Below, one piece after another: positions 31,759 to 39,879 of a stretch of DNA of 64,000 nucleotides; positions within the stretch are counted from its first letter, which is position 1, and each line of letters begins with the position of its first letter. The DNA lies in the IMG/VR virus record IMGVR_UViG_3300008117_004020, positions 1 to 64,000 of that record; one strand, written 5' to 3'. The notes under the pieces were generated by a model that ran no database searches, was not told where the DNA came from, and saw nothing but the letters and a program-made list of their open reading frames with translations. A program made the translations under genes and the position numbers. Origin of the DNA: a virus.

Positions 31759-31788
31759 AACCCGCTGTTTCTACAGTGGGTTTTTTGT
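31759..31788 (+). terminator. Terminator of beta-barrel gene
   Basis: AACCCGCTGT pairs with ACAGTGGGTT (one mismatch) around TTCT, then T6. Confidence 0.85.
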
Positions 31789-31860
31789 TTTCAAACAGCA
31801 ATCTGCATGAATTTTGCCAAAAAACTCATGCAAAATCACATTATAGTATGATAAGTCATT

Positions 31861-31924
31861 TAAAAATGCCCCTTTTAGGGTATAATGTGTCATAAATCAC
31901 ACTAAAATGTACCTTTTAGGGTAT
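31861..31924. repeat. Direct repeats in promoter/operator region
   Basis: TAAAAATGCCCCTTTTAGGG (31861-31880) and TAAAATGTACCTTTTAGGG (31903-31921), each followed by TAT. TGTG..CACA (31887-31902) between them and CGGA-CATTA-TCCG (31930-31942) after them are inverted repeats. The block lies 25-110 bases upstream of the gene at 31968. Confidence 0.55.
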
Positions 31925-31967
31925 TTTATCGGACATTATCCGTTATAATCAACAAAATTTAACAACT

Positions 31968-32165
31968 ATGATACAGTTTAAAGACCTACAGGTAGGAGAT
32001 AGGGTTAAGACTCATTATAGTGGATGGGCAACAGTAGTTAGTGTGGGATGTTATAATGGAACTATGGTTAGACTTAAATGTGACAACCCCAAGTGGGCTT
32101 GTCCATACTTCTATGAGAGTGAGATAGACCTTAAGCAAACCATTTCGTTGACATCACCAATATGA
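31968..32165 (+). CDS. Small SH3-like protein
   Basis: A 65-residue beta-rich protein (MIQFKDLQVGDRVKTHYSGW, then ATVVSVGCYNGTMVRLKC), with the VGDRVKTxxxGWATVVSV pattern of SH3-like barrels. First gene after a repeat-bearing control region. Function unknown. Confidence 0.6.
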   Translation: MIQFKDLQVGDRVKTHYSGWATVVSVGCYNGTMVRLKCDNPKWACPYFYESEIDLKQTISLTSPI

Positions 32166-32177
32166 TAAATTTATAAT

Positions 32178-32405
32178 ATGATAGAAGCATCAGATATGAT
32201 TACAGCAGAGGATAAAGCCAAAGAGCTAGTAAAATACTTTACAGATAACATCATGTCATTCTTAAACGACAGGATGAAGGATATGAATGCTAAGATGTGT
32301 GCTACTAAAGTGGTAGATGAACTACTACATTATTCTAAACAACATGGATTCATAGGGCTGACTGAGTTCTATGAGGAAGTTAAAACTGAAATAAAAAAAC
32401 TTTAA
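32178..32405 (+). CDS. Small helical protein
   Basis: A 75-residue helical protein, MIEASDMITAEDKAKELVKY. The sequence kind (AKELVxxF...KqcALIaVdEil) is frequent among short proteins of Bacteroidota phages; function unknown. Confidence 0.65.
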   Translation: MIEASDMITAEDKAKELVKYFTDNIMSFLNDRMKDMNAKMCATKVVDELLHYSKQHGFIGLTEFYEEVKTEIKKL

Positions 32406-32417
32406 ACAACCTAAACA

Positions 32418-32651
32418 ATGACAGCAGTAGAATGGTTAATTGACGAGTTGAGTAAACCACAATACCCACATGATTTGCGTAAAATTTGCAACCAAGCCCT
32501 TGAAATGGAGAAGCAGCAGATGGAAATATCAGATGAAGAAATAGAGAAAGCAGCAAAAGAATATATTATAAAATTCAATCTTGATGTTCAATTTTATACA
32601 TTTATAGATGGAGCAAAATGGTATCGTGAACAATTAAAACAAAGGAAATGA
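32418..32651 (+). CDS. Small helical protein
   Basis: A 77-residue protein, MTAVEWLIDELSKPQYPHDL with ALEMEKQQMEISDEEIEKAA and FIDGAKWYREQL at the end. The EWL...A..mEk....F..GakWYReQL pattern is common in short phage proteins of Bacteroidota; function unknown. Overlaps the next ATG by 4 bases. Confidence 0.7.
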   Translation: MTAVEWLIDELSKPQYPHDLRKICNQALEMEKQQMEISDEEIEKAAKEYIIKFNLDVQFYTFIDGAKWYREQLKQRK

Positions 32652-32773
32652 CAGCATTTATAAAGTTTATGATTGGGTTTGCAGCTGTAATAGTTGTAAT
32701 AGGATCTATAGACATGATAGTACAATTATTTATAAAAAATAAAAAGGATGAAAACAAAGAAACACAACTATGA
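32648..32773 (+). CDS. Very small membrane protein
   Basis: A 41-residue protein with one membrane helix (FMIGFAAVIVVIGSIDMIVQ) and a charged tail. Overlaps the preceding stop by 4 bases and the next gene by 26, fitting the compact operon. Confidence 0.55.
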   Translation: MTAFIKFMIGFAAVIVVIGSIDMIVQLFIKNKKDENKETQL

Positions 32774-33002
32774 TCTAACTATCTACAATGGTAGAGTCAA
32801 AGTTTACATTGATGGTTATGTAGCATTTACATTCAATCAAATAGATTTTAAGGGGTATTATGCCTATAAGGATGACACAGACTTATATGGGCTAGATATA
32901 TACCTTATGAATGAGAAAGGGGGTGCTACAACCATGGAAGTATATTTTAAAACAAAAGAGAACTGGTTAAACGTTCTTAAAATATTAGATCAAAAACTAT
33001 GA
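32748..33002 (+). CDS. Small uncharacterised protein
   Basis: An 84-residue beta-rich protein, MKTKKHNYDLTIYNGRVKVY. A VYFKTKENWLNVLKILDQKL helix ends it. Overlaps both neighbours. Function unknown. Confidence 0.6.
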   Translation: MKTKKHNYDLTIYNGRVKVYIDGYVAFTFNQIDFKGYYAYKDDTDLYGLDIYLMNEKGGATTMEVYFKTKENWLNVLKILDQKL

Positions 33003-33187
33003 CAATAATTGACCCACCATCAGGATGGAAATATGGGTTTCCTAAACCCATTCCTGAAGACAGAAAGAAAGATAGTACTGTGTGGCTAGTAGAACAAGGC
33101 TATCCACAAAGTCTTATAGATGAACTGGGTGAATACTTTCACTGCAGATACTGGGAACAATCAGAAGATAACACTGAAAATCAATAA
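32999..33187 (+). CDS. Small uncharacterised protein
   Basis: A 62-residue protein, MTIIDPPSGWKYGFPKPIPE then WLVEQGYPQSLIDELGEYFH. The DPPSGWxYGFPK start is a recurrent short phage protein type. Function unknown. Confidence 0.65.
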   Translation: MTIIDPPSGWKYGFPKPIPEDRKKDSTVWLVEQGYPQSLIDELGEYFHCRYWEQSEDNTENQ

Positions 33188-33190
33188 GTT

Positions 33191-33421
33191 ATGACAGAAC
33201 AAGATCTTATAAACATTGGGTTTGAACAAGAACCCACAGATGATGGTGATTACTATTATTCCTTTAGTATAGGAGATTTAAGATTGATCACTAATCAATG
33301 TAAATCAGAAACACCTAATGATGAATGGTCTGTAGATATATTTGATAATGATACATTCAAATTTACTAATATATTGGATGTAATGGAACTAATAAGTATA
33401 TTAGAAAGAAACAAAAAATAG
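33191..33421 (+). CDS. Small acidic protein
   Basis: A 76-residue acidic protein, MTEQDLINIGFEQEPTDDGD then YYYSFSIGDLRLITN. Type seen in many Bacteroidota phages and prophages; function unknown. Confidence 0.65.
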   Translation: MTEQDLINIGFEQEPTDDGDYYYSFSIGDLRLITNQCKSETPNDEWSVDIFDNDTFKFTNILDVMELISILERNKK

Positions 33422-33424
33422 ATT

Positions 33425-33841
33425 ATGAGCCATCCTTACCACCACAGTATTTCATCTGCTAGAAAATATGGAGGCAGATGGGAAGATTATATAAAAATTC
33501 ATGATTTTTTTGATGAAACAAAGGCACACTTTCCAGACATGCGACATAGAGCCCTCAGACACCATGCTGAGGGTATTTTTTGGTGTGAACAGCAGTTTGG
33601 AACAGTAATTACCAATTCAGATGGTAAAGAGGTACCTGTAAGATTTATAGGAGAACAGCATTTAATGGAGGATATAGGATTTATCCCCACTATTGCTGAT
33701 TATCTCAAAGAGATGAACCAGGCAGGCTGGATGTATAAACCTGGAGAAGGTAGAAAATTATTAAAAGAAATTAAAGAACAAAAATTAGACTATGTCAGAG
33801 AAAAATCAACAACAGACTGGGTCGAACCTCACATTGGTTGA
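33425..33841 (+). CDS. Conserved phage protein, DUF6915-like
   Basis: A 138-residue protein, MSHPYHHSISSARKYGGRWE then RALRHHAEGIFWCEQQFG. The HHSxSSARKxGG and RHRALRHHAEGIF motifs are those I associate with the DUF6915 family. Histidine-rich motifs suggest metal binding, unproven. The 3' end overlaps the next gene by 50 bases. Confidence 0.7.
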   Translation: MSHPYHHSISSARKYGGRWEDYIKIHDFFDETKAHFPDMRHRALRHHAEGIFWCEQQFGTVITNSDGKEVPVRFIGEQHLMEDIGFIPTIADYLKEMNQAGWMYKPGEGRKLLKEIKEQKLDYVREKSTTDWVEPHIG

Positions 33842-34490
33842 GTGGTGTGACCAACAAGTAAAAGATGGTAAAGAACTTATGATTAGATGGGATGGTGGAG
33901 GAGATTCAGGTTGGGTTTATTTTGAAATAGATGGAGACACTGTAGAAAATGAGTATACAGAAATGCTTATAGATCATATGTATTCCACTTTAGACTATGG
34001 ATCATGGGCAGGAGAGTTTCATGCTAGTGGTTCAGCTATATATAGTATGGAAGAAAAAGCTTTTGTAGGCACAGACTTTTACAATGAAGACAGCACTATA
34101 AGCTGGAAGGTAAATGCAGAAATCAGAATACCTAAACGCATATGGTTTGATGACTTCCGTTTCTTTATAGATGGCTATGAAGAACCTACAGCTGACTTTG
34201 ACTTCTTTATAAAAAATGGCTTTAGAACTCCAGAACATGATGAGATTCTTAAAGACTTAAATAGCAAAATGAATGTAGTTATAGATGATGCTATTGATGA
34301 CTTTAAAAAATATAATGAGTTTAGAAGCCTTTATGAAAGTGTAAGTATATCCAGATCAGAGTTTGTAGAAGATGGAGATGATATAGTGTATAAAGTGGAA
34401 CATCTTGAAATGGGTACTACACATGGGAATGATAATGACATCTATTTAAATGTAGAAGATATTGATAATCATAGAATAAAAGAATCATGA
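33792..34490 (+). CDS. Uncharacterised acidic protein
   Basis: A 232-residue strongly acidic protein. Segments MIRWDGGGDSGWVYFEIDGD and DYGSWAGEFHASGSAIYSME are glycine- and aromatic-rich; the C-terminus is acidic. The GGGDSG-x-GEFxAxGxA pattern recurs in phage proteins of unknown role. Overlaps both neighbours. Confidence 0.6.
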   Translation: MSEKNQQQTGSNLTLVEWCDQQVKDGKELMIRWDGGGDSGWVYFEIDGDTVENEYTEMLIDHMYSTLDYGSWAGEFHASGSAIYSMEEKAFVGTDFYNEDSTISWKVNAEIRIPKRIWFDDFRFFIDGYEEPTADFDFFIKNGFRTPEHDEILKDLNSKMNVVIDDAIDDFKKYNEFRSLYESVSISRSEFVEDGDDIVYKVEHLEMGTTHGNDNDIYLNVEDIDNHRIKES

Positions 34491-35052
34491 ATTACGCAGA
34501 TTATACATATTTAGTGAATGGTGTGTCAGGCTTTGACCTGACCACCGCTCTTAGACTATGGAAGACTAAGTATGCTGAAGACTATAGAGATTTTCAAAAG
34601 GATGTTATCACCAATGTTAGCTTGAATGACTTTGATCAGTTTGTACAAGAATGTTGGAATAAGATAAAACATGTCACTGTACAAGAAGCTCTTCAAGTGG
34701 AAAATACAGAAGAAAGAAGAGCATACTTTGATGCTATAGGTATAGAAAAATTGTTTAAGTCATTGGATCCCAAGCTGTTAGATAAACAAGTGATTAATAA
34801 AAAGCGCACTAAATGGGATGATGCTAATGATCCTATAGAATATGATGGTCTAGTGATGAAAAAGAAAGGACTAAACCAGATGCTATCAGAGCTATAGCTT
34901 GGACTATTAGACTAGATGTAGAAGACCCTGAAAGAATCTACAGACAAGGTGATATTATTGTAGCTAAAATTGGTAGAAAAACCACTGAATATAGCTTCTT
35001 TAGACATCTTGACAAGGATAAATATCTTAAATTAATGTATTCAGAAACCTAA
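34487..35052 (+). CDS. Uncharacterised protein with -1 frameshift
   Basis: The first frame (34487-34897) gives 136 residues. After GAAAAAG near 34860 the -1 frame stays open for another 64 codons to TAA 35050-35052 and reads as protein (DEKERTKPDAIRAIAW ... IYRQGDIIVAKIGRKTTEYS). The zero-frame end (KKKGLNQMLSEL) looks like out-of-frame sequence. Either programmed slippage at AAA-AAG or a one-base indel. Function unknown. Confidence 0.5.
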
Positions 35053-35055
35053 ATT

Positions 35056-35223
35056 ATGGAAAATTTAAGAGAACTACTTATTGATAAAATTATAGAATAC
35101 TCAGGTGAAGAATTTGAAGATAAAGCATCTCTAATTGATTTAGCTAAAGAATCAGATAATTCATTGATTACTAGAGTAATAACTCTTTTAGATTGGTATC
35201 ATGAACAATATAATCAAAGTTAA
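35056..35223 (+). CDS. Small helical acidic protein
   Basis: A 55-residue protein, MENLRELLIDKIIEYSGEEF ... LLDWYHEQYNQS. It starts 3 bases after the preceding frame ends. Function unknown. Confidence 0.55.
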   Translation: MENLRELLIDKIIEYSGEEFEDKASLIDLAKESDNSLITRVITLLDWYHEQYNQS

Positions 35224-35226
35224 AGT

Positions 35227-35691
35227 ATGAATACAGAAGTTATAGGTTACGTAGGAGTTGATTCAGGTCAACTCCTACTATGTGACCCATGTTATATAGA
35301 CAGTGAATGGGAGAAAGAAGAGTTCCGAGATATCAGAGTATATGAACACAAGACTACTAAGGATAAACTAACCTTTGGTAAAGACTTTGCTAACTATGAA
35401 CAAGTCATAGATAGGTATAACAAAACTATGAATGAATTAAACGCTACAGGAGATTGGGAAGAAGCACCTAGACCATATGCTGAACATGGGTTTAGTTATA
35501 ATGCTTGTGCTCAAGCTACTCTATCTGATAGAGGACATGGTGGACTAAGATTTAAGATGGGACATCTAGGTGTAGGTGTAGCATTTACAACAGCATTTGG
35601 AGATGGTATGTATCCAGTAGTAGCCCATTATTTAGATGATGGTACATTAAAAAGTGTTGAGGTAATATTTCAAGATGACGAAGAAATTTAA
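35227..35691 (+). CDS. Conserved phage protein, unknown
   Basis: A 154-residue protein. It begins with GYVGVDSGQLLLCDPCYI and has GLRFKMGHLGVGVAFTTAFG near the end, a beta-barrel-like pattern seen in DUF4241-type proteins. Function unknown. The C-terminus is acidic. Confidence 0.6.
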   Translation: MNTEVIGYVGVDSGQLLLCDPCYIDSEWEKEEFRDIRVYEHKTTKDKLTFGKDFANYEQVIDRYNKTMNELNATGDWEEAPRPYAEHGFSYNACAQATLSDRGHGGLRFKMGHLGVGVAFTTAFGDGMYPVVAHYLDDGTLKSVEVIFQDDEEI

Positions 35692-35710
35692 TAACTTTAA
35701 ACAAAAAAAA

Positions 35711-36025
35711 ATGGCAAAAAGAGGTAGACCTAAAAAGATACAGTCTGATAATCAAGCTAAGACTGAATTACAAATGCTTCATACTGTTAGAACTACAGAA
35801 CGACACATTCTTTATAAAGATTTAGCTAATTTAAGAACTGGTATACTTAGTGCTCTTCAGCATGTAAGTGACATGGATAATTCTAGAGAATTAGCTGATG
35901 CAGCATTTAAAGCTGGTAGAGCATATGAACATTTAAATAAAGCTTCTGATCAATTAGAAGAAATGTTAGAGAGCATGTATGAAGCTAATGACTTTGATCA
36001 CTATGATGATTTAGGAGATAATTAA
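35711..36025 (+). CDS. AT-hook-like small protein
   Basis: A 104-residue protein starting MAKRGRPKKIQ, whose RGRPKK is an AT-hook minor-groove DNA-binding motif, followed by long helices and an acidic tail. Probably binds DNA. ATG at 35711 chosen for this start over one overlapping the previous gene. Confidence 0.6.
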   Translation: MAKRGRPKKIQSDNQAKTELQMLHTVRTTERHILYKDLANLRTGILSALQHVSDMDNSRELADAAFKAGRAYEHLNKASDQLEEMLESMYEANDFDHYDDLGDN

Positions 36026-36026
36026 T

Positions 36027-36248
36027 ATGAAAAAACTATTGTTAATCATCCTTATTTTTAGTATATTTGGATGCAGTAAAGAAGCTCCCAGATGTGGAGT
36101 GATAGTGGCAATTCCTCCTCCATATGTGTTTACAGATACTGCATGGTATTCTGTAGCAATAATAAATGATGAGGGTTATACAGATTGGTTAAGAGTTGAT
36201 AGTGCTTATTATTTAACTTTAACAGAAGGAATGTACATTTGTAAATAA
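36027..36248 (+). CDS. Small lipoprotein
   Basis: A 73-residue protein with a lipoprotein signal, MKKLLLIILIFSIFGC, lipobox cysteine at 16. Mature part is short and contains two further cysteines (PRCG, YICK). Envelope-located; role unknown. Confidence 0.65.
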   Translation: MKKLLLIILIFSIFGCSKEAPRCGVIVAIPPPYVFTDTAWYSVAIINDEGYTDWLRVDSAYYLTLTEGMYICK

Positions 36249-36254
36249 AATAAT

Positions 36255-36500
36255 ATGAAAAAAGCTAAACGCATTGTGCTTGGTGAAGGAGAAATCATTG
36301 GGCACAAACACATTCTAGAGTCTAATAAAGACATAGAATATTCTGAAGATCAGAATGGTATTACATTCATGCTGAAGTCCATGGGTATTCTTACACATGA
36401 TGAACATGCTAAGATGGTGTTTCCTAAAGGGAAATATAGATCTTACAATCAAGTGGAGTTTAATCCTTTTGATAATACAGTAAATAGAGTGTTTGACTAA
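36255..36500 (+). CDS. Small uncharacterised protein
   Basis: An 81-residue beta-rich protein (GEGEIIGHKHILESNKDIEY, then HDEHAKMVFPKGKYRSYNQV). Its final base is shared with the start of the SNF2-type helicase gene. The GHxH...HxxxxFPxGxYr pattern suggests a metal- or ligand-binding beta-barrel, unproven. Confidence 0.6.
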   Translation: MKKAKRIVLGEGEIIGHKHILESNKDIEYSEDQNGITFMLKSMGILTHDEHAKMVFPKGKYRSYNQVEFNPFDNTVNRVFD

Positions 36501-37612
36501 TGAGTAAAAGAGATCAAGTCCAGAATGAAGCTTTAGAAAAAGCATTGAAACATAGCAGATGTGGACTAGGCATCAGTATGGGCGTTGGTAAAACTCTCAT
36601 AGGATTAAAGTATATTGATCATTTACAAGGACACAATATGGGTATGCTTAGGGTGCTAGTAGTAGCCCCTAAGCTGTCCATATTTGATTCTTGGAAAGAT
36701 GACGCTGCTAAGTTTGGTATAAATATAGACAGGATAACCTTCACTACATATCTATCCCTAAATAAACTCAGTCCTAAAGATTATGAGATAATAGTTCTTG
36801 ACGAGTGTCATAGCCTATTATACTCACATAAAGAGTTTTTGGATGAGTTTGAGGGAAGAATACTTGGTTTGACAGGTACACCACCCAGGTTCAATAACTC
36901 TGAGAAAGGGGAGATGGTGCAAAGATTTTGTCCCATCATATATAAGTATATCACTGATGAGGCTGTAGAGGCTAATATTCTTAATGACTACCATATAGTG
37001 GTTCATTTATTGAATCTGAGCCCACACAAGACTATACCAATGGAATTCAAAGGAAAGCGTTGGAAAACATCAGAAATAGAGTCTTATTATTATTGGACAA
37101 ATAGAGTGAATGAGTCTTCTACAGCTAAACAAAAGCAGATTAATAGCATTATGAGGATGAAAACTCTAATGAATTTTGTCACCAAAGAAACTTATACGCT
37201 AAAACTCCTTTCTAATATTGAGGAAAAATGTATAGTGTTTGCTAATACACAGGACCAAGCTGATAAGCTATGCAACTATTCATATCATTCAGGTAATCCT
37301 GACTCAGAAGAAAACTTAGAAATGTTTAAGAAAGGTAATATCACTCAGCTCAGCTGTGTACTACAGCTTAATGAGGGTGTAAACATACCCAATCTTAAAG
37401 AAGGGATTATCATGCATGCTTATGGTAATGAGCGTAAAAGTAGTCAGCGTATAGGTAGGCTATTAAGACTTAATCCTGATGATAAGGCTACTGTCCATGT
37501 ATTATGTTATGCTGGCACTATAGATGAATCTTGGACAAAGTCTGCCTTAAAAGATTTTGACCAGTCTAAGATTACATACATTAAAGAGAATGAACAAATC
37601 TTAAAATTATGA
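36500..37612 (+). CDS. SF2 (SNF2-like) helicase
   Basis: A 370-residue helicase. Motif I GISMGVGKT near residue 25, motif Ia VVAPKLS, motif II LDECHS, motif III LTGTPPR, motif V QLNEGVNIPN, motif VI SQRIGRLLRL. Both RecA-like lobes are present in a compact form. It likely translocates on dsDNA in replication or recombination. crAss-like phages typically encode such an enzyme. Overlaps both neighbours by 1-4 bases. Confidence 0.85.
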   Translation: MSKRDQVQNEALEKALKHSRCGLGISMGVGKTLIGLKYIDHLQGHNMGMLRVLVVAPKLSIFDSWKDDAAKFGINIDRITFTTYLSLNKLSPKDYEIIVLDECHSLLYSHKEFLDEFEGRILGLTGTPPRFNNSEKGEMVQRFCPIIYKYITDEAVEANILNDYHIVVHLLNLSPHKTIPMEFKGKRWKTSEIESYYYWTNRVNESSTAKQKQINSIMRMKTLMNFVTKETYTLKLLSNIEEKCIVFANTQDQADKLCNYSYHSGNPDSEENLEMFKKGNITQLSCVLQLNEGVNIPNLKEGIIMHAYGNERKSSQRIGRLLRLNPDDKATVHVLCYAGTIDESWTKSALKDFDQSKITYIKENEQILKL

Positions 37613-38001
37613 AAGCATACACAGGAATGCTCAGAAAATCAGGAGATCTGTTAGAATATGCGTCTAAAAAAGATGAAACAGGGTATAATATGTTTAGAGA
37701 CCATCTCTCTGAGGGAACCCTTGTGGAGATTTATATGGACATACAAACAGATGATGGGTCACTAGCACAATTAGCTAAAATTCATGCTATGATTAGACAG
37801 CTGTCCTCACATACAGGTGATAGCTTTGAAGATATGAAGCTGATTATTAAAAAGAGAGCTGGACTATGTATAGAGAAAGAACTAGATGGGAGCAGATTCC
37901 TTTATTGTAAAAGTCTAGGAAAGTGTAATAAAGAAGAACTGTCGCATGTTATTCAGGCGATTCAGGAGATATCTCTTGTTCTGGAATATCCTCTTCAATA
38001 G
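37609..38001 (+). CDS. Conserved small replication-module protein, unknown
   Basis: A 130-residue protein, MKAYTGMLRKSGDLLEYASK; the second half LAKIHAMIRQLSSHTGDSFE followed by KKRAGLCI resembles the NinB-like recombination-protein pattern seen in phages (IRxLaxxtG...K..i....). Similarity is weak. It overlaps tail-to-tail with the minus-strand gene 37949-38251 by 53 bases. Confidence 0.55.
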   Translation: MKAYTGMLRKSGDLLEYASKKDETGYNMFRDHLSEGTLVEIYMDIQTDDGSLAQLAKIHAMIRQLSSHTGDSFEDMKLIIKKRAGLCIEKELDGSRFLYCKSLGKCNKEELSHVIQAIQEISLVLEYPLQ

Positions 38002-38251
38002 TAAATCCTTGTTCTTTAGCGTTTTTCTCAATATTTGTAACTAGTACTAACATAGTGTACATAGCTCTTTCCCAGTCATTTAAATCATCCATATTAAACT
38101 CTGGGGACTCTATCTTCTTTAAGATGTCTGCTGTACTCTCAGGAGGCTGCATCATCCCTAAAAATACTGTTACATATTGTAGATCCATTAAGAATTGATT
38201 ACCAATCTTAATGTCTATAATAGCGCCTCCTTTAATAGTTTCAATTTTCAT
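37949..38251 (-). CDS. Small acidic protein on opposite strand
   Basis: A 100-residue protein, MKIETIKGGAIIDIKIGNQF ending in a Glu/Pro-rich tail (EEDIPEQEISPESPE). The only minus-strand gene between 19 and 39 kb. Coding potential is good (regular amphipathic helices, acidic tail). It starts 13 bases from the start of the UDG gene, in a divergent arrangement. Function unknown. Confidence 0.6.
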   Translation of the reverse strand: MKIETIKGGAIIDIKIGNQFLMDLQYVTVFLGMMQPPESTADILKKIESPEFNMDDLNDWERAMYTMLVLVTNIEKNAKEQGFTIEEDIPEQEISPESPE

Positions 38252-38263
38252 ATATAATAATTT

Positions 38264-38974
38264 ATGACAGATACAAATATAAGCATTATTACAGACACAA
38301 AAGAAAAAATCATTGCGAAGTTGACACCATCAGGATGGGCTGACAAGCTTAGAATGTTTCTTAAGGGAGAAGAAATGAATATACTATTAGAGAAGCTTTT
38401 AACAGAGTCTCAGGAAGGTAGACATTTTACTCCTACATTAAAAGATGTATTTGCAGCATTTGAAAAGTGTCCATTTGACAAAACTAAGGTGGTACTAATG
38501 GGACAAGATCCCTATCCTTATTTAGGAGTGGCTGATGGACTAGCATTCTCATGCAGTAAGACAGGCAAAATACAGCCTAGTTTGCGCTATATATTCAAAG
38601 CGCTTGAGAATCAGACTGGTGTAGAGCAAACCAACCCAGACTTGACTAGATGGGCAGAACAAGGCGTATTAATGCTTAATACAGCTCTTACATGTCAAAT
38701 AGATAAAGTGGGGTCTCATTATGATATATGGAAAGATTTTCTATTTATGGTGATTGATGCCTTAAATTATCATAGTGAGGGAACAATATATGTTCTAATG
38801 GGTAAGCAAGCTCATTCTTTTGGGTCTTATATTACACCAACAAGTCCTATTATAAAAATATCCCATCCAGCTTCAGCAGCATATGCTAAAGCTAATGAAT
38901 GGGATTGTGATGATTGTTTTAATAAGGTGAATCAAACATTGATGATTCAAAGAAGACAGCCTATAAACTGGTAG
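38264..38974 (+). CDS. ung: Uracil-DNA glycosylase
   Basis: A 236-residue family 1 UDG. Catalytic motif GQDPYPYLGVADGLAFSC near residue 82 (Asp as general base), NTALTC segment, and ISHPAS (catalytic His) near residue 205. It removes uracil from DNA. A terminator follows. crAss-like phages commonly encode UDG. The PYP in place of PYH is a tolerated variation. Confidence 0.92.
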   Translation: MTDTNISIITDTKEKIIAKLTPSGWADKLRMFLKGEEMNILLEKLLTESQEGRHFTPTLKDVFAAFEKCPFDKTKVVLMGQDPYPYLGVADGLAFSCSKTGKIQPSLRYIFKALENQTGVEQTNPDLTRWAEQGVLMLNTALTCQIDKVGSHYDIWKDFLFMVIDALNYHSEGTIYVLMGKQAHSFGSYITPTSPIIKISHPASAAYAKANEWDCDDCFNKVNQTLMIQRRQPINW

Positions 38975-38979
38975 TAAAA

Positions 38980-39010
38980 AGGCCCCTTAAGTGGGGCCTA
39001 TATTTTTTCT
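38980..39010 (+). terminator. Terminator after ung
   Basis: AGGCCCC pairs with GGGGCCT around TTAAGT, then ATATTTTTTCT. Confidence 0.85.
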
Positions 39011-39038
39011 AGTTAAAGATATTTCAACTTCTGTACTA

Positions 39039-39100
39039 CTTAACTGGCTTAACTGAGTTAACTAGGATTATTCTTAGTTAAGCTAGTTAACCTAGTTAAG
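39039..39100. repeat. 28-bp inverted repeat made of six TTAACT sites
   Basis: Three TTAACT at 39040, 39049 and 39058 and three AGTTAA at 39076, 39085 and 39094, each set at an exact 9-bp period. Arms 39039-39066 and 39073-39100 pair at about 25 of 28 positions around ATTATT. Two more related sites, TAGTTAA at 39010 and GTTAACTAG at 39122, flank it. It lies where two gene blocks converge. Confidence 0.75.
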
Positions 39101-39132
39101 CAGTTTAGGTATGGATTATACGTTAACTAGAC

Positions 39133-39255
39133 TTATCTTCCTTGTCCTCTATATTTAGAGACTTTCTTACATTTTGGTCCACTAGATTTAGAAGCTTTAC
39201 CTCCTTTGCGCTTACCAAATGTAACCTTATTAGCTCCAGAAATTGATTTTGCCAT
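39133..39255 (-). CDS. Small basic protein
   Basis: A 40-residue protein, MAKSISGANKVTFGKRKGGK and KCKKVSKYRGQGR, 12 bases after the stop of the appendage gene. Very basic, like the short proteins in the virion block. Function unknown. Confidence 0.55.
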   Translation of the reverse strand: MAKSISGANKVTFGKRKGGKASKSSGPKCKKVSKYRGQGR

Positions 39256-39267
39256 TGGTTATATAAT

Positions 39268-39873
39268 TTAATTTGTACAATCGTTACAATCTATCTTTTG
39301 AATAGCTGGGTATGTGGGATCTCCTTGAGGATAAGGAAAAAATGAAAATAACTGCCAACAACCATTAAATCCTGGTGTTGGGTAGTCAGGTATTAAAAAG
39401 ACATTATTTGATGATATACCTGTAAGAGATACAGTGGATGATATTGAAAATGTTGTACTTACAAAAGGGTCTATTGTTTGACCATTACAACCTAAAAATA
39501 TAGCATCAGCTCCATAATAATATATAGAAGGAGGTGCTTCTGTAGTGGTTGTAGTTGTTGTCTCACAATATTTTTGTTGACAGCAGATATCCACTGGTAT
39601 TTCTTTCCAACATCCTATTTCAGGAGGACAATAAGGGGTGATAAGCATACTTCCTGGAACTACATGACCATCATTAGCAAACCTAATATAAGCATGTTTG
39701 TCCCCATTAGCTACACAATCGCAGTCAGGTTCACAACATATGCTCTCTGTTACTTCCACCCATACACCACCATCTTTAGGGTGATTTCTAGCTATAATAA
39801 GACTACCAGAGACTAGTTTACCTTGCTTTGTGTATTTAACAAAGGCGTGTTGATATTTACGTTCTTTCTCCAT
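39268..39873 (-). CDS. Appendage protein: two modules, poly-Thr, variable domain
   Basis: A 201-residue protein. Two copies of a ~50-residue module: HAFVKYTKQGKLVSGSLIIA...GGVWVEVTESICC, and HAYIRFANDGHVVPGSMLIT...GCWKEIPVDICC. Then CETTTTTTTEAPP and a 90-residue C-terminal domain, beta-rich with cysteine pairs (IDCNDC at the end). Probably an extracellular adhesin or fibre component attached through the modules. No family recognised. Confidence 0.6.
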   Translation of the reverse strand: MEKERKYQHAFVKYTKQGKLVSGSLIIARNHPKDGGVWVEVTESICCEPDCDCVANGDKHAYIRFANDGHVVPGSMLITPYCPPEIGCWKEIPVDICCQQKYCETTTTTTTEAPPSIYYYGADAIFLGCNGQTIDPFVSTTFSISSTVSLTGISSNNVFLIPDYPTPGFNGCWQLFSFFPYPQGDPTYPAIQKIDCNDCTN

Positions 39874-39879
39874 TAACTA

